In this document: positions 50,995 to 54,608 of the stretch, piece by piece
How the letters are laid out: every line of letters starts with the position of its first letter
How positions within the stretch are numbered: position 1 is the first letter of the stretch
Source of the DNA: Candidatus Nomurabacteria bacterium GW2011_GWE2_34_25
Lineage (GTDB): Bacteria; Patescibacteriota; Minisyncoccia; Phycocordibacterales; UBA9973
Direction: 5' to 3'
NCBI GenBank assembly: GCA_000990325.1
Contig: LBPS01000009.1
Coordinates: 1-54,608, forward strand
Length of the DNA: 54,608 bases
Made by a program: the position numbers and the translations under genes
Notes under the pieces: model-generated
Databases searched by the model: none
What the model was told of the DNA's origin: nothing
What the model saw: only the letters and a program-made list of their open reading frames with translations

Positions 50995-51612
50995 ATGGAA
51001 TATATTTCTATTGGCGCCATAAGACACTTTATTGAGGTTCATGCGATCATAGTTTACTTGATTTTATTTCTTGGTGTGATTATTGAGGGAGAAATTGCAG
51101 TTATCTTTGCTGGAATATTTGCATACCTTGGTTCTATAAATATTTTTATAGCTATCATCGCTGTGGTATTGGGCGGTATTGCAAAATCATTCTTAGGGTA
51201 TACTATTGGTTACTATTTACAGAAGCATCATTCACATAAACCTTTTATTAATAAAATGGAAGGAAGGATATCGTACTTTCTGCCAAGATTTAAGGAGAGG
51301 CCATTCTGGTCAATATTTATATCTAGATTTTTCATCCTCGGGATTGGATGGTTTACAGTTATCTTCTCTGGTTATAAGAAAATTCCTCTCAAGATATATG
51401 CTAAGGCAGAATCGTATTCACTGGCTATATGGTCAGTAGGGATCATGGCCTTAGGATTCTTTTTCGGTTATACTGCATTATCAATAAGTCGAGATGTGCG
51501 TCATGTCCTTGTTATTATTTTAGTTTTCTTTATAATGTTCTTTGTTTTAGAGAAAATTATTGCATTTGTTTTTGAATTATTTAATATTAAGGAATTTAAT
51601 GAATTAGAATAA
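50995..51612 (+). CDS. DedA-family membrane protein
   Basis: 205 aa. LGVIIEGEIAVIFAGIFAYLGSINIFIAIIAVVLGGIAKSFLGYTIGYYL matches the DedA/SNARE-associated core, followed by a basic loop, FISRFFILGIGWFTVIFSGYKKIPLKIYA and further helices. Bacterial DedA proteins flip lipid carriers such as undecaprenyl phosphate. The GxxxR of typical members appears as ISRFF. Clustered with the two preceding membrane genes. Confidence 0.78.
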   Translation: MEYISIGAIRHFIEVHAIIVYLILFLGVIIEGEIAVIFAGIFAYLGSINIFIAIIAVVLGGIAKSFLGYTIGYYLQKHHSHKPFINKMEGRISYFLPRFKERPFWSIFISRFFILGIGWFTVIFSGYKKIPLKIYAKAESYSLAIWSVGIMALGFFFGYTALSISRDVRHVLVIILVFFIMFFVLEKIIAFVFELFNIKEFNELE

Positions 51613-51613
51613 A

Positions 51614-52501
51614 ATGTCTATTTTTAAAAAAAAGAAAATATGTGTAACACACAACGGCTCTTTTCACGCAGATGACCTTTTTGCTACGGCAGCACTTTCA
51701 ATACTAAACAATGGCAACATAAAGATAGTTCGAACTAGAGATGAAAAGTGGTTTGAAAAAGGAGATTATGTGTATGATGTAGGGGGTATTTATGATCCAG
51801 TAGTAGATAAATTTGATCATCATCAAGAAGGTGGAGCAGGTAATAGAGAGAATGGAATGCCGTATTCATCTTTTGGTTTAATATGGAAAAAGTACGGAGA
51901 AGAAGTCTGTGGATCAAAAGAAGTTGCTCAAAAAATAGATACCAAGTTGGTGCAATCAATAGATGCTTTTGATAATGGTATCAACCTTTTTGATGTTAAG
52001 GGTGAAGTTGGTCCATATATAATTCAGAGTATATTTTTTAATTTCCGGCCAAGTTGGAAAGAGAAGCAGGATTATGATTCTTGTTTTATTAAACTCATTC
52101 CTTTTGTTGTCGAAATTTTAAAAAGAGAAATCATAAACACTAGAGATGAATTTGAAGCAGAGTCTATAGTAAGGAAGGCTTATAATGAAGCCGAAGACAA
52201 GAGAGTTATTATTTTTAATGGTAACTATCCTTGGTTTGAAACAATAAACGAGTATAGCGAACCTCTGTATATAATATCTAGAAAAGGTGATTTATGGAGA
52301 GCTGAAGCAGTTAGGAAAGAAAAGAATAATTTTGCTAATAGAAAACCATTTCCAGAAGAATGGGCTGGAAAAAGGGATGATGTTATGGCTCAAGCTTCTG
52401 GAGTGCCGGACGCAATATTTTGTCACAATGGTAGATACTTAGTTGTTGCAAAATCAAAAGAAGGAATTATGGAGCTTGTAAAAAAAGCATTATTAGCGTA
52501 A
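51614..52501 (+). CDS. MYG1-family DHH-type nuclease
   Basis: 295 aa. THNGSFHADDLFATAALSIL and VVDKFDHHQEGGAGNRENGMPYSSFGLIWKKYG give the HNG..HADD and DHHQ metal motifs of the MYG1 family, related to DHH phosphoesterases; the C-terminal NFANRKPFPEEWAG and FCHNGRYLVVAKSKEG are also conserved. Eukaryotic MYG1 is a 3'-5' RNA exonuclease; the bacterial role is unknown. Confidence 0.9.
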   Translation: MSIFKKKKICVTHNGSFHADDLFATAALSILNNGNIKIVRTRDEKWFEKGDYVYDVGGIYDPVVDKFDHHQEGGAGNRENGMPYSSFGLIWKKYGEEVCGSKEVAQKIDTKLVQSIDAFDNGINLFDVKGEVGPYIIQSIFFNFRPSWKEKQDYDSCFIKLIPFVVEILKREIINTRDEFEAESIVRKAYNEAEDKRVIIFNGNYPWFETINEYSEPLYIISRKGDLWRAEAVRKEKNNFANRKPFPEEWAGKRDDVMAQASGVPDAIFCHNGRYLVVAKSKEGIMELVKKALLA

Positions 52502-52523
52502 GTTGGAGTATATAGCTTCGCAC

Positions 52524-52592
52524 AAAATAATTTAATTTTCTTGCGCTTTACCCCAAAGGGGCCCTACGCGACAGCGAAAATCAATTTATTTT
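52524..52592. repeat. Imperfect long hairpin upstream of obgE
   Basis: 17-nt arms 52524-52540 / 52576-52592 match at 15 positions; inside lies CCCC-AAA-GGGG and GCG/CGC. Fills most of the 109-bp gap before obgE. Could terminate the MYG1 transcript or control obgE. Confidence 0.55.
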
Positions 52593-52610
52593 ATGCTCGC
52601 TAGAATACAT

Positions 52611-53579
52611 ATGTTCATAGACGAAATAAAATTTTTTGGAAAAGCTGGAACCGGTGGAGACGGGGTTGTTCGTTGGCGTCGGGAGAAATTCATAGATAAA
52701 GGTGGGCCCAATGGCGGAGACGGAGGTAGAGGTGGCAGTGTATTTGCTGTCGCTGTACAAGACGTTCATATCCTTTCTCGTTACAAACATAAAAAAGAAT
52801 GGAGGGGTAACGATGGAGAGCCTGGAGCAGGCGGAAGTCGTCACGGTAAAGATGGAGCTGATATAACTATAGAGCTTCCCGTAGGTTCTATTATTACAAA
52901 CGTTGAAAGTGGCGCATCTGTATCACTAGAAGAAGTAGGACAAAAGGAACTCTTACTCAAGGGTGGTCTTGGTGGTTTTGGCAATGAACAGTTCAAGACT
53001 TCTACAAATACCGCTCCGACGACTGCCACAAAAGGCAAGATAGGAGAAGAAGGTAACTTCAAGATCGAGCTTGAACTTTTCGCTGAAGTAGGACTTATAG
53101 GTCTACCCAATGCAGGGAAGTCCTCACTCTTAAATGATATAACCAACGCCGATGCGAAGATAGGTAGCTATCAGTTCACCACCCTTGATCCAAACTTAGG
53201 AGACTTTTATGGGCATATCATTGCCGACATTCCTGGACTTATAGAAGGAGCATCGACTGGGAAGGGTCTTGGTATTAAATTCTTAAAACACATAAAGAGA
53301 ACTCGCATGCTTGCACACTTAGTATCTTTAGAAAACGAGAATCCAATGAAAGTTTATAAGCAGATAAGAAAAGAATTAGGAGCTTATGACAAATCTTTAC
53401 TTCTAAAGAAAGAAATAATAATCTTGACTAAGACAGACGTAATGACTGATACAAAGAAGCTAGATAAAATAAAAGCTGAGTTTGAGAAACTCGGTAATCC
53501 AGTCATGACCTTGTCTTTATATGAAGACCAATCTCTAAAGAAACTAATAGACGGACTTGTAAAATTGTTGAGAAAATAA
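52611..53579 (+). CDS. obgE: GTPase Obg/CgtA
   Basis: 322 aa from ATG 52611 (MFIDEIKFFGKAGTGGDG), the conserved family start; an in-frame ATG at 52593 adds six unsupported residues. Gly-rich Obg fold (GGPNGGDGGRGGSVF, GEPGAGGSRHGKDGADI), then the G domain: GLIGLPNAGKSSLLNDI (G1), ADIPGLIEGASTGKGLG (G3), LTKTDV (G4). Needed for 50S maturation and stress control. The C-terminal OCT domain is absent. Confidence 0.95.
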   Translation: MFIDEIKFFGKAGTGGDGVVRWRREKFIDKGGPNGGDGGRGGSVFAVAVQDVHILSRYKHKKEWRGNDGEPGAGGSRHGKDGADITIELPVGSIITNVESGASVSLEEVGQKELLLKGGLGGFGNEQFKTSTNTAPTTATKGKIGEEGNFKIELELFAEVGLIGLPNAGKSSLLNDITNADAKIGSYQFTTLDPNLGDFYGHIIADIPGLIEGASTGKGLGIKFLKHIKRTRMLAHLVSLENENPMKVYKQIRKELGAYDKSLLLKKEIIILTKTDVMTDTKKLDKIKAEFEKLGNPVMTLSLYEDQSLKKLIDGLVKLLRK

Positions 53580-53619
53580 TATAGTATAAGAGTTTTTGAT
53601 TACATAAAAAGTCTAACAT

Positions 53620-53692
53620 GCCCTGTTAGCTCAGCTGGTAGAGCAGCTCCCTCTTAAGGAGATGGTCGGGGGTTCGATTCCCTCACGGGGCA
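53620..53692 (+). tRNA. tRNA-Lys (CUU)
   Basis: Acceptor GCCCTGT/ACGGGGC, D-arm AGCTCAGCTGGTAGAGC, anticodon stem CTCC/GGAG with loop CTCTTAA (anticodon CTT), T-arm GGGGG-TTCGATT-CCCTC. Discriminator A, then CAA; CCA not encoded. The last part of the gene is duplicated 162 bp downstream. Confidence 0.95.
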
Positions 53693-53720
53693 CAAATTTT
53701 TGCGAAGCACAAAATTTGTG
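53691..53720 (+). terminator. Hairpin after tRNA-Lys
   Basis: CACAAATTTT / AAAATTTGTG, 10 bp, followed by ATTTTT; a second 13-bp hairpin (TTTTTAAACATAT / ATATGTTTAAAAA) follows at once. Confidence 0.75.
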
Positions 53721-53763
53721 ATTTTTAAACATATCCAAATATATGTTTAAAAAAATCGAAAGA

Positions 53764-53823
53764 CGGAGGCTGGCGAGCCGAGTCGGGGTCGCGAGCTTTT
53801 TCAGCAGAAAAAGACTTGTGACC
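53764..53823 (+). repeat. Structured repeat element, copy 2 (AGCA-loop hairpin)
   Basis: CGGA-GGCT-GGCG-AGCC-GAG (H1, 53768-53779), then H2: GGTCGCGAG-CTTTTTC-AGCA-GAAAAAG, one bulged A, CTTGTGACC (53787-53823), 16 pairs including two G·T. Same layout, loop and bulge as the copy at 16996-17098, with different but complementary stem bases. Confidence 0.68.
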
Positions 53824-53862
53824 GAACATGTACTCACGATTCCCTCACGGGGCACAAAGTAG

Positions 53863-53868
53863 TATAAT
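53863..53868 (+). promoter_or_regulatory. -10 box, leaderless, of the coiled-coil protein gene
   Basis: TATAAT ends 6 nt before the ATG at 53875. Confidence 0.55.
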
Positions 53869-53874
53869 ATAAAT

Positions 53875-54441
53875 ATGGAGAGACTTGGAAAAGATAAAAA
53901 TCTAAACACTAAAGAGGTCCAGTTGGACTTGCCTTTTGAAGATGTTTCTAAAAATGAAAACACTCAACATGTTGAAGGAGAATTTCAGCGGGAATATTTA
54001 GATGATCATAATAAAGAAAACGACGAAGAAGAAATTACCTATCTTTCACCCGATGAATTAATTGAATTAGAAACTTCTGATCCGGTTGCTTTTAAAGCTT
54101 TAATGGAAAAAATTAAAGAAAGAGAAGAACAAGAAAAAATAGATGAAATAGAAAGAGCTGTTTATGCAGAAGAAGCTGAAAAAGATAAACAAGAAAAAAT
54201 GAAAGAACTTCAAGAATCAATAAATAGAATAATTAAGGAAAATGAAGTAACTGACGTTATTGATGAAAGAGATGATAAAACTGGAGGATATAGACATACC
54301 ACAGAAATTGCACTACATAAAAAAGAAGAAGAAATAAAAAAGAAAAAAGAGCTGAAAATAAATAAAAACAAAACAAAACCCAAGAGTAAAAAGAGATGGT
54401 GGAATAGGGGGAGGAGATTCATTAAGGGATATTTTTGGTAG
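53875..54441 (+). CDS. Charged coiled-coil protein of unknown function
   Basis: 188 aa, more than half Glu, Lys, Asp and Arg. An acidic N-terminal part (~1-60) with LSPDELIELETSDPVAFKALMEKIKEREEQEKIDEIE, long heptad-like helix to ~120, then a strongly basic tail (KKKKELKINKNKTKPKSKKRWWNRGRRFIKGYFW) that could bind nucleic acid or membrane. No known family recognised. Confidence 0.6.
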   Translation: MERLGKDKNLNTKEVQLDLPFEDVSKNENTQHVEGEFQREYLDDHNKENDEEEITYLSPDELIELETSDPVAFKALMEKIKEREEQEKIDEIERAVYAEEAEKDKQEKMKELQESINRIIKENEVTDVIDERDDKTGGYRHTTEIALHKKEEEIKKKKELKINKNKTKPKSKKRWWNRGRRFIKGYFW

Positions 54442-54518
54442 AGATAATCTTCGTTAGCTATATATTATAAGGGTTATTTAGGAATATCTAAATATTACTA
54501 AAATAGGTTCAAAATAGC

Positions 54519-54546
54519 TTGACTTATATACTTATATGTATATAAT
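54519..54546 (+). promoter_or_regulatory. Promoter directed beyond the window end
   Basis: TTGACT (54519-54524), 16-nt spacing, TATAAT (54541-54546). The remaining 54 bases show no start codon or known RNA motif, so the transcript begins with a leader or a non-coding RNA. Confidence 0.55.
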
Positions 54547-54608
54547 AGTCGTTACAGTCTGGTGTATACCTGGCTGATTTATTTTCTTTGAAATTTATAT
54601 AGTTTGTA

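Larger units (their letters stand above)
53675..53858 (+). repeat. 162-bp unit bracketed by a 22-nt duplication of the tRNA-Lys 3' end
   Basis: 53675-53696 (T-loop through trailer CAAA) recurs base for base at 53837-53858. Between the copies are two AT-rich hairpins (53691-53720 and 53722-53755) and the structured repeat copy 2. The arrangement looks like the direct repeats left by integration at a tRNA 3' end, or by unequal duplication; no integrase is present. Confidence 0.85.

Noticed and set aside
54442..54608. Start of a known RNA gene (tmRNA, RNase P or rRNA) after the last promoter
   Set aside because: Too little sequence follows and no conserved motif of these RNAs was recognised.

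Overview
ORGANISM. The window reads as a low-GC Patescibacteria (Candidate Phyla Radiation) chromosome, most likely class Paceibacteria (Parcubacteria). This rests on gene content and trimmed versions of core proteins: IF-2 that begins almost at its G domain, DnaX without the zinc module, a RelA/SpoT protein that stops after TGS, RNase J, DUF4446, S6-SSB-S18 order, large secreted proteins with peptidoglycan-binding and dockerin-like modules, and almost no biosynthesis except one isolated purC. No rRNA, CRISPR array, prophage or IS element was found. LAYOUT. 1-4.2 kb: end of an AI-2E family permease fused over metG, a frameshifted tatD, then the rpsF-ssb-rpsR operon with two candidate RNA regulatory regions. 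4.3-9 kb: two paralogous secreted proteins (1308 and 254 aa). 9-16 kb, minus strand: RsuA/RluB-type pseudouridine synthase, MFS transporter, RNase J, family-5 solute-binding protein, SecG, CDF cation transporter. 16-19.5 kb: tRNA-Leu, an internally duplicated unknown protein, tRNA-Cys, a structured repeat, rbfA, infB, DUF4446. 19.5-26.5 kb: cysteine desulfurase, an anchored HtrA-like protein, ClpB-like ATPase, YceI, flavin reductase, Nudix, receiver-like protein. 26.5-34.5 kb: tRNA-Tyr overlapped by a LAGLIDADG endonuclease gene, frameshifted parB, rsh, topA, dprA, serS. 34.5-42 kb: FtsQ-like, Dus, dnaX, flavoprotein, amidase, AI-2E permease, purC. 42-54.6 kb: tRNA-Gln with rearranged copies of its 3' end, GIY-YIG protein, small proteins, UMF1-like transporter, YgjP-like peptidase, ABC-F, Gly/Tyr-rich exported protein, rmuC, exonuclease, small membrane proteins, MYG1, obgE, tRNA-Lys followed by a 162-bp repeat unit, and a charged coiled-coil protein. 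HOW IT WORKS TOGETHER. Most genes are core information processing (translation, tRNA maturation, replication, recombination, uptake) and envelope functions suited to a small host-dependent cell. Expression appears largely leaderless: many genes have a TATAAT-like box whose last base lies exactly 6 nt before the ATG. BEST LEADS. (1) A dispersed palindrome built on GAGGCAAGGCCTC, present in frame inside two conserved enzymes (cysteine desulfurase and Dus) and as intergenic hairpins, resembling Rickettsia palindromic elements. (2) A structured repeat with compensatory base changes next to tRNA-Cys and tRNA-Lys, the latter copy bracketed by a 22-nt duplication of the tRNA 3' end. (3) A mosaic of tRNA-Gln 3'-end fragments and hairpins. 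(4) A homing-endonuclease gene whose stop codon lies in the anticodon loop of tRNA-Tyr. (5) A possible two-state RNA in front of ssb. (6) Three apparent deletion junctions (AI-2E/metG, tatD, parB) that could be real decay or assembly damage.
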